The notes beneath the pieces are model-generated. The model worked only from the letters and a program-made list of their open reading frames with translations. It ran no database searches and was not told where the DNA came from. Position numbers and translations under genes: made by a program. A stretch of DNA of 19,100 nucleotides from Flavobacteriaceae bacterium (GTDB lineage: Bacteria; Bacteroidota; Bacteroidia; Flavobacteriales; Flavobacteriaceae): the NCBI GenBank assembly GCA_947458575.1, contig CANHBE010000022.1:1-19100 (forward strand), in the 5' to 3' direction. Shown here piece after piece: positions 1-8,798 of the stretch (position 1 is its first letter; each line of letters begins with the position of its first letter).

Positions 1-4
1 CGAA

Positions 5-2392
5 ATGCAAAAGAAAATACTGCTAGCATTTTCCTTTCTGATTATTAGTTTTGGCGTACAATCCCAATATTCAATCACAGGAAAAGTTAGCAATCAATCA
101 TTGACTCCTATTGAGGGAAGTCATGTTCACATCGGTAAAAAAACGGTTTCATCAGATGCTACTGGTAGTTATATCATTAAGAATTTACCCGCTGGGAAAC
201 TGAACGTCCACGTTTCCTATGTTGGTTATCAAGCTATTGACACCATAATTTATTTAGAAGGTTCGATTACTCTTGATTTTAAATTGATAGAAAGTAACCA
301 TCAGCTGAATGAGGTTGTTATAAAGCATCAGAAGAACACGATAAACAAATCCATATTAGAGCAAAAGCTCAAGACAGAAACGATTGAAAAGTACAGCAAC
401 CAAACCCTTGGAGATGCGTTGAAAGAAATTGCGGGTGTGTCAAGTTTGAAAACTGGAAACGCAATCGTAAAGCCTATTATTAATGGCCTTTACGGAAGTA
501 GAGTACCGATCATCAGTAATAATGTGCGTTTAGAAGATCAACAATGGGGAACAGAACATGCTCCAAATTTAGACATCAATGCTGCCGGAAAAATCACAGT
601 TATAAAAGGCGCTTCGGGTTTGCAATATGGTGGAGATGCGATTGGCGGTTTAGTCATTATTGAGCCTGTTTCTGTAAAGAAAGACACTTTATTTGGCAGA
701 ACCATTAGTAATTTCGATTCGAATGGCAGAGGCGGTTCGGTAAGTTCCAGTATACATAAAGGTAAATTAGTCGGATGGAGCTACAATGCTTTAGGCACTT
801 TCAAATATATGGGAGATAAAACTGCCCCTGACTATGTCTTGTCGAATACCGGCAATCGCGGACTTAACTTTGCTGGAGACATCAAGTTTAGTCGAAAGAA
901 GTATGATTTTGCAGCTTTTTACAGCTTTTTCAATGCTGAAATTGGCATTTTAAGTGCTTCTCACATCGGTAGTGCGTTCGATTTGTGGCAGTCAATCAAT
1001 AATCAAATTCCTGCTGTGGTGAATGACTTTAGTTATGCAATAAACAATCCACGGCAAGAAGTTCAACATCACATTGCGAAAGTAAATTTCAATTACTATT
1101 GGAATGAAATGGCATCAATAAATTTCCAATATGCATTTCAATTCAACAAGCGTTTGGAATTCGATATTCGCAGAGGAACCTTAGCCAATACCCCGGCCTT
1201 AGATTTAGATTTGAAAACCCATTCGCTTTTGATTGACTATAAAAAAACGAGTCACGATTGGACCATAAAATCAGGTGCAAATGCATCCTATCAGACCAAT
1301 TTTGCGGATACAGCCACAGAGATTTGGCCCTTGATTCCCAACTATTCTAAAATAGACCTCGGTGCATACGGAATTGTTTCTCACCAATTTTTCAATAGAT
1401 TAATCGTAGAAGCTGGCTTGAGGTATGATTTTTCAAATATGCAAGCTTCAAAATTCTACTATAAATCTCGTTGGAATGAAAGAGGTTATGATCCTGAATT
1501 TTCTGAATTCATAGTAAGTGATTTCGACAATAGACTGTGGTTAGTCGAACCCAACTTTACATTCCATAATGTTTCAGCAAGTGTAGGTTTCCACAAAGAA
1601 TTTGACAATAAACTAGATTTGTACGTCAATTTGAGTTTAGCAACCAGAAACCCCAATCCTTCTGAGCTTTTTAGTGATGGTTTACACCATTCAACCGGCG
1701 TGATTGAATTAGGTGACTTGGCATTAGACAAAGAGCAATCGATCAAATTATCAACTACAATTCAGAAAAAATGGAACACTATTTCTTTAGAAATAAACCC
1801 TTATGTTAGCAATATAAGAAACTATATGTTCTTGAATCCTATTGATTTTGAGAAAACCACTCGTGGAACTTTTCCTGTTTGGGAATACCAACAAACCAAT
1901 GCTATTGTTTCTGGAATTGATTTCCAATCGCTTTGGACCATTAGCGAGAATTGGCAGCATTCCTTGTCAGTAGCTTATGTAAACGGGAGAGATATTAGCA
2001 ATAACGAACCCTTGATTGACATGCCACCACTGAACATCAACAACAAAATTCGATTTTCAAAAAAAACATGGAGTCAGTTGGTATTAGAGTTAAAGAACGA
2101 AATCGTTTTGAATCAAAATCAATTTCCAAACAATAACTTTACTACCGATGTTGTTATAAATAACGCTTTTGTTCCTGTCGTTGTGGATATTAGCACGCCT
2201 CCTCCGGGATATCAATTATGGCATTTTTATTCCGAAGTCAAACTCAATTCTTTATTGGGAACAACCACCACTTTAGCATTTTCAGTTCAAAATATTTTAA
2301 ACACGTCTTACAGAGATTACTTAAATCGTCAGCGACTCTTTGCCGATGAAATAGGTAGAAATTTTCAAATTCAACTAAAAATTAATTATTAA
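5..2392 (+). CDS. TonB-dependent outer-membrane receptor with N-terminal carboxypeptidase-regulatory-like domain
   Basis: A 795-residue outer-membrane receptor for energy-dependent import of a scarce nutrient. Residues 1-20 look like a Sec signal peptide (Lys-Lys then a hydrophobic run, ending near VQS-Q). Residues about 22-105 form the CarboxypepD_reg-like beta-sandwich typical of Bacteroidota receptors (ITGKV, GSYIIKNLPAG, VSYVGY). Residues about 115-225 are the plug (GDALKEIAGV, VIKGASGLQYGGDAIGG). The rest is the barrel, ending in an aromatic residue (KINY), as outer-membrane barrels do. The barrel segment RNPNPSELFSDGLHHSTG followed by an E-G-L-E-S pattern resembles the ZnuD-like group of siderophore-independent receptors, so a metal substrate is possible but only inferred. 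The next gene, a lipoprotein, begins 11 bases after the stop and is probably co-transcribed. The ATG lies 5 bases into the window, so the promoter is not visible. Confidence 0.93.
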   Translation: MQKKILLAFSFLIISFGVQSQYSITGKVSNQSLTPIEGSHVHIGKKTVSSDATGSYIIKNLPAGKLNVHVSYVGYQAIDTIIYLEGSITLDFKLIESNHQLNEVVIKHQKNTINKSILEQKLKTETIEKYSNQTLGDALKEIAGVSSLKTGNAIVKPIINGLYGSRVPIISNNVRLEDQQWGTEHAPNLDINAAGKITVIKGASGLQYGGDAIGGLVIIEPVSVKKDTLFGRTISNFDSNGRGGSVSSSIHKGKLVGWSYNALGTFKYMGDKTAPDYVLSNTGNRGLNFAGDIKFSRKKYDFAAFYSFFNAEIGILSASHIGSAFDLWQSINNQIPAVVNDFSYAINNPRQEVQHHIAKVNFNYYWNEMASINFQYAFQFNKRLEFDIRRGTLANTPALDLDLKTHSLLIDYKKTSHDWTIKSGANASYQTNFADTATEIWPLIPNYSKIDLGAYGIVSHQFFNRLIVEAGLRYDFSNMQASKFYYKSRWNERGYDPEFSEFIVSDFDNRLWLVEPNFTFHNVSASVGFHKEFDNKLDLYVNLSLATRNPNPSELFSDGLHHSTGVIELGDLALDKEQSIKLSTTIQKKWNTISLEINPYVSNIRNYMFLNPIDFEKTTRGTFPVWEYQQTNAIVSGIDFQSLWTISENWQHSLSVAYVNGRDISNNEPLIDMPPLNINNKIRFSKKTWSQLVLELKNEIVLNQNQFPNNNFTTDVVINNAFVPVVVDISTPPPGYQLWHFYSEVKLNSLLGTTTTLAFSVQNILNTSYRDYLNRQRLFADEIGRNFQIQLKINY

Positions 2393-2403
2393 AAAATAAA
2401 AAC

Positions 2404-2973
2404 ATGAAAACATTAAAAACATTTGCTTTAGTATTCTCAACTGTAGCTTTATTTACATCTTGTAGTGATGATGATAATAAAGCAACTCCCGTAAATGAAG
2501 AAGAAGTAATTAGTACAGTCAAAGTAACATTAACCAATGGCGCTAACGTAATTACACTTATTCAAAGAGATTTAGATTTAGATGGACCAAATGAACCAGT
2601 AATCACGGGCGGTACGCTTCAAGCCAATACTACATATACGGGTGTTGTGCAATTGCTCAATGAAACCGAAGACCCAATAGAAATTGTTTCGGAAGAAATT
2701 GAAGAATCAGATAAAGAAAAAAGAGATCATCAGTTCTTTTTTGCCGCAATACCAAGTCTTTTGGGTACTTTTTCTTATACTGACGAAGATAGCAACGGTA
2801 ATCCAATCGGGCTTAATTTTACATTTACAACCGGAGCTGCTTCAACCGGAGATCTTTCTGTTATCTTGAAACATCTACCTAATAAATCTGCTCCTAATGT
2901 TTCGTCTGGCGACATTACAAATGCTGGTGGAAGCACAGATGCAGAGGCTATTTTTCCGATTACCATCGAATAA
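2404..2973 (+). CDS. Small lipoprotein, probably surface-exposed, partner of the upstream TonB receptor
   Basis: A 189-residue lipoprotein of unknown function. The signal peptide (residues 1-19) ends in the lipobox LFTSC, with Cys20 as the lipidated residue. Cys20 is followed at once by Ser-Asp-Asp-Asp, which resembles the lipoprotein export signal reported to send Bacteroidota lipoproteins to the cell surface (SDDDD-like in Bacteroides, SDDFE-like in Flavobacterium). The mature part is acidic, with TYTGVVQLLNETEDP, an E-rich stretch and the segment KRDHQFFF near residues 109-116. I recall similar short lipoproteins beside TonB receptors in flavobacteria, often with more His/Asp/Glu before QFFF. 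The gene sits 11 bases after the receptor and is followed by a terminator, so the two form one operon. It may capture ligand for the receptor or cover its outer face; that is inference. Confidence 0.85.
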   Translation: MKTLKTFALVFSTVALFTSCSDDDNKATPVNEEEVISTVKVTLTNGANVITLIQRDLDLDGPNEPVITGGTLQANTTYTGVVQLLNETEDPIEIVSEEIEESDKEKRDHQFFFAAIPSLLGTFSYTDEDSNGNPIGLNFTFTTGAASTGDLSVILKHLPNKSAPNVSSGDITNAGGSTDAEAIFPITIE

Positions 2974-2994
2974 AAAAGTTCTTCTTTTAACGAG

Positions 2995-3028
2995 AAAGCT
3001 ATTCCTTGTGAATAGCTTTTTTTTTTTT
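2995..3028 (+). terminator. Rho-independent terminator of the receptor-lipoprotein operon
   Basis: A perfect 10-bp stem AAAGCTATTC / GAATAGCTTT with a 5-base loop (CTTGT), running into about 12 T residues. It lies 22 bases after the lipoprotein stop codon and separates this operon from the DoxX-like gene. Confidence 0.9.
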
Positions 3029-3073
3029 ATATTATAAATTGCAAAAAATAAAATAGGCGTAAAATCGAGTGGT

Positions 3074-3081
3074 TAATTTTG
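3074..3081 (+). promoter_or_regulatory. Putative -7 promoter element before the DoxX-like gene
   Basis: TAATTTTG matches the Bacteroidota -7 consensus TAnnTTTG. No TTG lies at the usual 17-23 base distance upstream (the nearest is about 32 bases away). If it is used, the 5' untranslated region is about 75 bases long. Confidence 0.4.
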
Positions 3082-3164
3082 CATACTGCAAGATTTTATG
3101 TTTATTGTGAAGATATATTTACTAATTTAGGAATTTATTTATTGTTTAACTAATTCACCTGTTT

Positions 3165-3539
3165 ATGAATTCACAATTTACCTTGCTCGTTAGAATGGTC
3201 TTAGGAATCTTATTAGTTGTTTTCGGGAGCAACAAGTTTCTTCACTTTGTTCCGTTACCACCACCAACTGGTTCTGCTGCAGAATTTATGAGTTCCTTGG
3301 GTGCAACTGGTTATATTTTTCCTGTTGTTGGTTTTTTGGAAGTAATTATTGGAGCACTTCTCTTGACGAAGAAATGGGTAGCCTTTGCATTAATGCTATT
3401 GGCGCCAATTTCAATTAATATTTTGCTTTTCCATATGTTTCTCGACATTCCCGGAATTACTGTCGCTTTTCTCTTAGCGTTTTTGAACGGAATTCTGATT
3501 TACAAACATTGGAAACAATATACTCCACTTTTCCATTAA
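3165..3539 (+). CDS. DoxX-like integral membrane protein
   Basis: A 124-residue protein with four predicted membrane helices at about residues 5-23, 49-69, 71-92 and 96-115. The pattern of four helices, an early helix ending FGSNKFLHF and the segment GFLEVIIGALLLT fits the DoxX/DoxD-like family. Members have diverse or unknown roles, some linked to redox or sulfur metabolism, so no specific function is claimed. The gene is monocistronic: a terminator lies before it at 2995-3028 and another directly after it at 3546-3572. The ATG at 3165 follows an AT-rich leader with no Shine-Dalgarno sequence, as is common in Flavobacterium. Confidence 0.75.
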   Translation: MNSQFTLLVRMVLGILLVVFGSNKFLHFVPLPPPTGSAAEFMSSLGATGYIFPVVGFLEVIIGALLLTKKWVAFALMLLAPISINILLFHMFLDIPGITVAFLLAFLNGILIYKHWKQYTPLFH

Positions 3540-3545
3540 TACCAT

Positions 3546-3572
3546 GTGCTCCCCAAAGGAGCACTTTTTTTT
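3546..3572 (+). terminator. Rho-independent terminator after the DoxX-like gene
   Basis: Stem GTGCTCC / GGAGCAC with a 5-base loop, followed by eight T residues. The T tract touches the stop codon of the convergent mtgA gene (3571-3573). There is no T tract on the minus-strand side, so it serves the plus strand. Confidence 0.9.
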
Positions 3573-4254
3573 AGTAATTTAAATCACCAACGTATTTCAT
3601 CAGTTTAACAATTCTCGTTTTCTTTCTATTAATATAAGAGGACGAATTTGTTGCTGTGAATTTTCTGGGATTTGGAAGAATAGCCGCAATTCCAGCTGCT
3701 TCTTTTCTGGATAATTCATCTGCATTTTTTCGGTACCAATACTGTGATGCAGCCTGAATACCATATACCCCATCACCCATTTCTATGCTGTTGAGATAGA
3801 CTTCCATAATTCGCTCTTTTCCCCATATTAATTCAATAAGAACAGTAAAATATGCTTCTAAACCCTTTCGCAGATAACTCCGGCCTTGCCATAAAAAAAC
3901 ATTCTTTGCGGTTTGTTGCGAAATAGTACTTCCTCCTTTCAGTTTCTTCCCTTTTTCGTTGTCCTCCATTGCCTTCTGAATCGCTTCAAAATCAAAACCG
4001 CTATGGGTTAAAAAGTTACCGTCTTCACTGGCAATTACCGCTTTTTGAGCGTTGACTGAAATACCTTCAATTGAAACCCAATCATGACTGCAAATCATTT
4101 CCTTTCCTGCAATCTTATTTTCAACAGCTCTGATGATCATCAATGGTGTCATTGGAATTGGAACCCACTTAAATACAATAACAGAAAAGACCGATAGTCC
4201 TAAAAACCATATAAACAATACCCATAAAAAACGAATAATTCTTTTGAAAATCAT
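3571..4254 (-). CDS. mtgA: Monofunctional biosynthetic peptidoglycan transglycosylase (GT51)
   Basis: A 227-residue enzyme that polymerises lipid II into glycan strands at the inner membrane without a transpeptidase domain. One N-terminal membrane anchor lies at residues about 7-28. The GT51 motifs are present in order: EDGNFLTHSGFD from residue 77 (catalytic Glu77), KGGSTISQQ at 106-114, and EVYLNSIEMGDGVYGI from 151 with the second key Glu at 151. The AILPNP motif near 201-206 is typical of the family. The length is normal for MtgA. The gene starts 5 bases after the FAD oxidoreductase stop, so the two are probably co-transcribed from upstream of the oxidoreductase. Confidence 0.95.
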   Translation of the reverse strand: MIFKRIIRFLWVLFIWFLGLSVFSVIVFKWVPIPMTPLMIIRAVENKIAGKEMICSHDWVSIEGISVNAQKAVIASEDGNFLTHSGFDFEAIQKAMEDNEKGKKLKGGSTISQQTAKNVFLWQGRSYLRKGLEAYFTVLIELIWGKERIMEVYLNSIEMGDGVYGIQAASQYWYRKNADELSRKEAAGIAAILPNPRKFTATNSSSYINRKKTRIVKLMKYVGDLNY

Positions 4255-4259
4255 ACCTA

Positions 4260-5372
4260 TTAAATTAGATCTGCTAACTCTTTACCAACTAAACTCCCTA
4301 TTGCAACTCCCATACCTCCTAATCTTACACCACAATATACATGTTCTGAAATCTGAGTTACAATTGGGTTCTTCGAAGAGCCTAACCCCATGATACCGCT
4401 CCAACGATGTTCAATATTGACTTCTTGATCAGGCAAAATAACTTCTTTTAACAAGTACTCTAATCGATTCTGAATCAAAGTGGTTTCCCCGAACTCTGTT
4501 GTAGTTTCTCCTTTAATATCCAAATTTCTTCCGCCACCCAACAAAATTCTGTTTTCAAAATTCCTAAAATAATAATACCCTTTATCAAGATGAAAAGTAC
4601 CTTTAATATCCAAATTAGGAATTGGTTCGGTAATCAACACTTGCGCCCTTCCTGGAACAACTTCAATGTTTGTAAGGGTTTTGGCGAATCCGTTATTTGC
4701 AAAAAGGAGCTTCCTTGTACTAAAACTAAAATCTCCAATCGCGACTTCAACACGATCTCCTTTTTCAATAAAGGAAGTCACTTCTTGTCTATTTAAAATC
4801 AGTACATCCTGAGCAATCACAGTTTTCAAAAGCACCTGCATCGTATTTCCCGTATCAATCTGCGCTTCAAACGGATTAAAAATCAGATATTCATGAATAT
4901 TTGCAAAATTAAATCGATCGACTTCCTTGCAAAAAACATCCGCTTTAAAAAATGGCTTTAATATTTCGTTGATAAATGGTAATTTTTGCAAACAATCATT
5001 GAAAGAAAACTCGTCATCTCGCAGAAATAACTCATACCCTCCAAAGGGTTTATAATCAATAGCCTGATCCGAAAGATTTTTTCTTAGTAACTGCAGTCCA
5101 TTCCATCTTTTCAAAATCAGTTGAATAACCTCCTCTTCCGAATGAAACTTCAAATCCTCCAAAATCTCTGAAATACTGCCAAAGCAAGCAAATCCAGCGT
5201 TTTTCGTGCTTGCTCCTTGCGGCAACATGCCTTTTTCAAGTACCAAAATCTTACTTTCCGGAAATCTTCTTCGCAATTCTAAAGCAGCATGCAAGCCAAC
5301 TATTCCGCTTCCGATGATTGTATAATCAACATTTGAAAACCAATTCTTTAGCTCCCAGTAACTTAAATTCAT
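4260..5372 (-). CDS. FAD-dependent oxidoreductase (DAO family)
   Basis: A 370-residue flavoenzyme of the D-amino-acid/glycine oxidase-like DAO fold. With the ATG at 5372 as residue 1, the Rossmann FAD motif GSGIVG is at 21-26 and the acidic ribose-binding residue Glu46 sits in VLEKG. The motif GASTKNAGFACFG (53-65) resembles the flavin-proximal region of glycine and gamma-glutamylputrescine oxidases. Near the C terminus, HRWSGIMG and a Gly-rich GVRLGGMGVAIGSLVG complete the FAD site. The substrate is unknown. A GTG six bases upstream (5378) would add two residues, but the ATG has AAAAGGA about 8 bases before it and is the better start. It is the first gene of a probable operon with mtgA. Confidence 0.85.
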   Translation of the reverse strand: MNLSYWELKNWFSNVDYTIIGSGIVGLHAALELRRRFPESKILVLEKGMLPQGASTKNAGFACFGSISEILEDLKFHSEEEVIQLILKRWNGLQLLRKNLSDQAIDYKPFGGYELFLRDDEFSFNDCLQKLPFINEILKPFFKADVFCKEVDRFNFANIHEYLIFNPFEAQIDTGNTMQVLLKTVIAQDVLILNRQEVTSFIEKGDRVEVAIGDFSFSTRKLLFANNGFAKTLTNIEVVPGRAQVLITEPIPNLDIKGTFHLDKGYYYFRNFENRILLGGGRNLDIKGETTTEFGETTLIQNRLEYLLKEVILPDQEVNIEHRWSGIMGLGSSKNPIVTQISEHVYCGVRLGGMGVAIGSLVGKELADLI

Positions 5373-5392
5373 AGTCACAGTCCTTTTAATGA

Positions 5393-5400
5393 CAAAGATA
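5393..5400 (-). promoter_or_regulatory. Putative -7 element for the oxidoreductase-mtgA operon
   Basis: On the minus strand the sequence reads TATCTTTG, an exact match to TAnnTTTG, about 20 bases before the ATG at 5372. No clear TTG sits at the -33 position. Confidence 0.45.
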
Positions 5401-5553
5401 TTGCGGTTAAATTTAATAAATAAGCGCTTTAGAAATTAGAAAAACACAAGCCTATCGCTAAAAAATTATACACATCGCAAAAGCCAATAAAAAACATTGC
5501 ATAATTGTTAATTAATTCCAAGCTATGGGCGATAATCAATTAAAAAATAAATC

Positions 5554-5561
5554 TATTTTTG
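5554..5561 (+). promoter_or_regulatory. Putative -7 element for the secreted metalloprotease gene
   Basis: TATTTTTG matches TAnnTTTG and lies 32 bases before the ATG at 5594, giving a leader of about 25 bases. No -33 TTG is seen at the usual distance. The rest of the 5379-5593 spacer is AT-rich with no other clear signal. Confidence 0.45.
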
Positions 5562-5593
5562 AATTCTCTTAACATAGAAACGCTATTTTATTT

Positions 5594-8500
5594 ATGAAAA
5601 ACAAATTATTACTTATGGCTATGATGACCTTGACAGGTTTTTCTTTTGCCCAACCCGGAAAGCTTTTTTGGTCAGCTACTGCAAAAAGACCAGACGCTGT
5701 GACTTTTGCTAACAAACAAACGATTGTAAATCCGAGATTGTATCACTTAGATGTAAACGCACTTAAGCAGGATCTTGTCAATGTTAAACAACGTTTCTCC
5801 CTATCTGACGCAGCTGCTGTTATTATGAAATTTCCTAATGCCGACGGACAATTCGAGCAGTTCCGGATTCAAGAATCTTCCAATATGGATCCCCAATTAG
5901 CGGCTCAATATCCGGAGATTAAATCTTATGTTGGCCAAGGTATTGAAAATCCTTCGTCAACACTCTACATAAGTTTATCTCCTTTAGGACTGCAAAGCAT
6001 GGTGATCCGTGCAGACCAATCTGCTGAGTTCATCGAACCCTACACAACTGATTTAAGTGCATACGCTGTTTACAGAAAATCCGATAAAATGGCTTCAATG
6101 ACTCCGTTTGAGTGCAAAGTAATTGATGACCATAAAGCAGAAATCACGACGGGATTAGCTTCTCGACCTAATGCCGATGATTCTACGTTGCGCACATTTC
6201 GTTTAGCAGTTTCGTGCACCGGCGAGTATACTGCTTATTTTGGGGGTACGAAAGCATTAGCTCTTGCAGCAATCAATAACACAATGACGCGTGTGAATGG
6301 TGTTTTCGAAAAAGACTTTGCCATTAGAATGGTATTAATTGCCAATACTGACGCTGTTATTTATACAAATGCTTCAACAGATCCATATACCACAAATTAT
6401 AACAGTCAACTGCAAAACACTTTAACTTCGGTTATTGGTGAAGCCAATTATGATGTCGGTCACCTCTTTGTTAGAGCTTCAAATAATGGAAATGCAGGTT
6501 GTATAGGCTGTGTTTGTGTGAATGGTTCAAAAGGAAGTGCTTTTACTGCAGCCACCATTCCAACTGGTGATCTATTTGACATTGACTATGTTGCGCATGA
6601 AATGGGTCATCAATTTGGAGCAAATCATACTTTCTCTTTCAGTAACGAAGGAACTGGTGCTAATATGGAGCCAGGTTCAGGATCAACGATCATGGGTTAT
6701 GCGGGTATTACCAGCCAAGATGTTCAACCTAATTCTGATGCTTATTTTCATGCTTTTAGTATTCAACAAGTGACAAACAATGTAAAAAGCAAAACTTGTC
6801 AAATCAACACAGCGACTGGAAATGCTGTGCCTACCGCAAATGCAGGATTAGACTATACAATTCCAAGAAGCACTCCATTTGTTTTGACTGGTTCTGGAAC
6901 AGATGCCAACGGAGATGCATTAACCTATAATTGGGAGCAATTTGATAATGCAGCATCAACTGCAACCGGAGCAAATTCAGCTGCAAGTGCAACAAGAACA
7001 TCCGGACCAACTTTTCGTTCCTACAATTCTACGACTTTGCCTGTAAGATATTTTCCAAATCTGTCAAGAGTTTTGGCAGGAGCCACTACAACTGCAGGGA
7101 CAGAAATTACTGTGGAAGCTTTACCATCTGTTGCAAGAACCATGAACTTTAGACTTACAGTTCGTGACAACAGAGCAGGTGGGTCTGCCAACAATAGTGA
7201 CGATATGATTGTAACAGTAAATGGGACTGCAGGTCCATTTACAGTAAATTCACCAAATACTGCTGTCTCTTTTCCTGGGGGATCTTCACAGACGATAACT
7301 TGGTCAGTGGCGGGAACTACGGCCAATGGGGTTAATTGCGCAAATGTTGACATTCTGTTATCGACCGATGGCGGAAATAGTTGGACAACTTTACTAGCGG
7401 CAACACCAAACGATGGTACAGAAGCCGTGATTATTCCTAATACTCCAGGTAATACCAATAGAATAATGGTTCGCGGAACCAATCATATTTTCTTCGATGT
7501 TTCTAATACAAACTTTACTATTACTTCGGGTTCAACTGACACTATTGCTCCTACCGCACCAACTTTATCGGCGAGTGGCACGACACAAACATCTACTAAT
7601 TTATCATGGTCTGGTGCTACAGATAATGTTGGAGTAACGGGTTACGACGTTTATAGAGGAACTACTTTGCTTGGGTCTACCACTAGTTTAACATTTGCTG
7701 TGACTGGATTAACTGCATCAACATCCTATACATTTAATGTGAGAGCAAAAGACGCTGCTGGCAATATGTCACCGAATAGCAACACAATAACCATAACTAC
7801 ATTGGCTCCAGCGCCCGATACGACTGCTCCTTCCGCTCCAACATTAACGGCCTCTGGCACTACAACTACATCGACAAACCTAACTTGGTCAGGCGCGACA
7901 GATAATGTTGCAGTAACAGGTTATGATATCTTCAGAAATTCTGTGCTTTTAGCTTCAACAAGCGCAACAAACTTCGCGGTTACAGGGTTAACAGCTTCAA
8001 CGACTTATACATTTACCGTACGTGCAAAAGATGCAGCCGGAAATGTTTCTGCAAACAGCAATTCTGTATCGGTAACTACCCTATCAGCCTCTTTAACTTA
8101 TTGCAGCTCTCAAGGAAACAGTACTGTAGACGAAAGAATTGGCAGGGTTGTATTTGGAACAATAAACAATACTTCTACGGGAAGTGCTGGATATGAAAAT
8201 TTTACAGCATTGTCTACAAATATAGTTCGCGGTACGTCTAACACTATAACCATTACACCGACATGGACTGGCACCGTGTATTCTGAAGGTTATGCGGTTT
8301 TTATTGATTTAAATAGTGACGGTGACTTTGTCGACAGTGGAGAGCGTGTCTTTAGTAGAGCTGCAACAAGAACAACTCCGGTTTCGGGATCTTTTACCAT
8401 TCCGGCTACGGCAAGTTTGGGTTCAACTAGAATGCGAGTTTCAATGAAATACAATGCCATTCCAACTGCATGCGAGACTTTTCCATACGGGCAGGTCGAA

Positions 8501-8779
8501 GACTATACTATTAACATAACTTCTGCTGTTAGAGAAGAGGAAAACACCAAGGAAGCTCTAACTTTTACTCTTTATCCGAATCCTGTGAGTGGTGATTTAT
8601 TATATATTTCTGAGGTTGAAGAAGCTGAGTATAGAATTTACAATTTACTTGGTCAAGATATTGCAAGAGGAAAAATAGAAAATAACTCAATCTACATTTC
8701 AAATCTACAATCAGGAACGTACTTGCTTGAAGTCAACTCCAAAGGGAATTCAGCAGTAAAGAAATTTATCAAACCATAA
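5594..8779 (+). CDS. T9SS-secreted reprolysin-like zinc metalloprotease with Fn3 and GEVED domains
   Basis: A 1061-residue secreted endopeptidase. A signal peptide (1-19, ending SFA-Q) is followed by a propeptide-like region up to about residue 200. The catalytic domain (about 200-405) has the metzincin motif HEMGHQFGANH, with zinc ligands His335, His339, His345, catalytic Glu336, and the Met-turn at Met367 in STIMGYAG. This fits the M12B-like reprolysin group common in Bacteroidota. Next come a PKD/REJ-like region (about 410-545), a beta-sandwich with the VDILLSTDGGNSWT motif (546-645), two tandem fibronectin type III repeats (about 650-737 and 742-829) and a GEVED domain (about 834-975). 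The type A T9SS sorting domain (about 989-1061) has the YPNP motif, NLLGQDI, and a basic end KKFIKP. The protein is probably exported by T9SS and released or surface-attached. It is a single-gene unit with its own terminator. Its targets are unknown. Confidence 0.93.
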   Translation: MKNKLLLMAMMTLTGFSFAQPGKLFWSATAKRPDAVTFANKQTIVNPRLYHLDVNALKQDLVNVKQRFSLSDAAAVIMKFPNADGQFEQFRIQESSNMDPQLAAQYPEIKSYVGQGIENPSSTLYISLSPLGLQSMVIRADQSAEFIEPYTTDLSAYAVYRKSDKMASMTPFECKVIDDHKAEITTGLASRPNADDSTLRTFRLAVSCTGEYTAYFGGTKALALAAINNTMTRVNGVFEKDFAIRMVLIANTDAVIYTNASTDPYTTNYNSQLQNTLTSVIGEANYDVGHLFVRASNNGNAGCIGCVCVNGSKGSAFTAATIPTGDLFDIDYVAHEMGHQFGANHTFSFSNEGTGANMEPGSGSTIMGYAGITSQDVQPNSDAYFHAFSIQQVTNNVKSKTCQINTATGNAVPTANAGLDYTIPRSTPFVLTGSGTDANGDALTYNWEQFDNAASTATGANSAASATRTSGPTFRSYNSTTLPVRYFPNLSRVLAGATTTAGTEITVEALPSVARTMNFRLTVRDNRAGGSANNSDDMIVTVNGTAGPFTVNSPNTAVSFPGGSSQTITWSVAGTTANGVNCANVDILLSTDGGNSWTTLLAATPNDGTEAVIIPNTPGNTNRIMVRGTNHIFFDVSNTNFTITSGSTDTIAPTAPTLSASGTTQTSTNLSWSGATDNVGVTGYDVYRGTTLLGSTTSLTFAVTGLTASTSYTFNVRAKDAAGNMSPNSNTITITTLAPAPDTTAPSAPTLTASGTTTTSTNLTWSGATDNVAVTGYDIFRNSVLLASTSATNFAVTGLTASTTYTFTVRAKDAAGNVSANSNSVSVTTLSASLTYCSSQGNSTVDERIGRVVFGTINNTSTGSAGYENFTALSTNIVRGTSNTITITPTWTGTVYSEGYAVFIDLNSDGDFVDSGERVFSRAATRTTPVSGSFTIPATASLGSTRMRVSMKYNAIPTACETFPYGQVEDYTINITSAVREEENTKEALTFTLYPNPVSGDLLYISEVEEAEYRIYNLLGQDIARGKIENNSIYISNLQSGTYLLEVNSKGNSAVKKFIKP
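7540..8083 (+). repeat. Tandem duplication encoding two Fn3 domains
   Basis: Two in-frame units of about 270 bases (about 7540-7806 and 7817-8083) encode near-identical Fn3 modules. Shared stretches include SGATDNV, VTGYD, VTGLTAST, YTF and VRAKDAAGN. The copies differ mostly at third codon positions, so this is an older internal duplication under selection, not a mobile element. Confidence 0.85.
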
Positions 8780-8798
8780 AACCAAGTTTCACCCAAAT

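Noticed and set aside
7021..7482. A 153-codon minus-strand open frame inside the metalloprotease gene
   Set aside because: It is opposite a well-supported beta-sandwich region; long antisense frames are expected in Thr/Ala/Gly-rich coding DNA.
7540..8083. Tandem DNA repeat as a possible mobile element or CRISPR-like array
   Set aside because: The units are in frame, encode clear Fn3 domains and differ mainly at silent positions; there are no spacers or terminal inverted repeats.
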